64,000 bases of DNA from Candidatus Obscuribacterium magneticum (GTDB lineage Bacteria > Elusimicrobiota > Elusimicrobia > F11): the NCBI GenBank assembly GCA_020523905.1, contig JAJAPZ010000007.1, positions 16,208-80,207 on the forward strand, written 5' to 3'. The DNA is not shown here. The text below holds more notes on this DNA, generated by a model, which saw only the letters and a program-made list of their open reading frames with translations, ran no database searches and had not been told where the DNA came from. Positions within the stretch are counted from its first letter, which is position 1.

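Overview
This 64 kb window comes from a Gram-negative bacterium. It encodes outer-membrane barrels, lipoproteins, many Sec signal peptides, and a Tad-type envelope-spanning pilus machine. The mix of glycan-binding-like secreted proteins, Tad genes, short genes joined by ATGA/GTGA overlaps, and above all one enormous repetitive exported protein resembles uncultured Omnitrophota/Elusimicrobia-like (PVC-neighbourhood) genomes. There is no rRNA or other phylogenetic marker here, so the lineage is an inference. I see no tRNA, rRNA, CRISPR array, prophage or intact transposase.

Region 1 (1-4060): the end of an outer-membrane-type protein, then a tight cluster of secreted or lipid-anchored proteins. 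Three of them (422, 1206, 1937) carry the same carbohydrate-binding-like beta-sandwich; a DUF5683-like membrane protein and a fourth, Ig-like plus beta-sandwich lipoprotein follow. Region 2 (4069-8705): a probable promoter, then a solute-binding-fold protein with no export signal, translationally coupled to a GAF-GAF-GGDEF diguanylate cyclase, and a GT-C glycosyltransferase with a TPR tail. Region 3 (8861-17231): a PorV/FadL-like barrel behind an array of 11-bp direct repeats. It is followed by a possible structured leader, a secreted subunit-like protein, a chaperone-fold Ig protein, a protein with a FlgD/CHU_C-type C-terminal domain, and a 1310-residue secreted multi-domain protein with three carbohydrate-binding-like domains and an alpha/alpha-barrel. 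Region 4 (17356-25469): an unknown protein, a DUF922-type putative protease, and a Tad cluster (two TadE-like proteins, TadG-like, CpaB, a zinc ribbon, a TadZ-TadA fusion, TadB, TadC). Region 5 (25484-32070): UDP-glucuronate decarboxylase, CHASE2-adenylate cyclase, an ABC-2 exporter pair and an unknown membrane protein on the minus strand, and a FecR-domain protein. Long palindromic elements punctuate this stretch.

Region 6 (32428-64000) is the main finding: one uninterrupted plus-strand reading frame that begins with a signal peptide and has no stop before the window ends. It is at least 10,524 codons (over 1.1 MDa at about 110 Da per residue). It is built almost wholly of YD-like repeats in three successive styles: short units (about 33-40 kb), units of about 80-90 residues marked by a GQAR/K motif and an N-D-G-x-G-N motif (about 40-54 kb), and a higher-order repeat of about 2.2 kb (about 54-64 kb). 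The last style adds calcium-loop-like DxDGDGD motifs. Long antisense open frames across this region are shadows of its codon bias.

The giant gene and the PorV-like barrel gene share an unusual upstream architecture. Both have TTAA/TTTACA-type direct repeats at exact 11-bp pitch, the geometry of PhoB/PhoP (OmpR-family) boxes. This suggests that the giant surface protein and an outer-membrane protein answer to the same two-component regulator, possibly phosphate-responsive.
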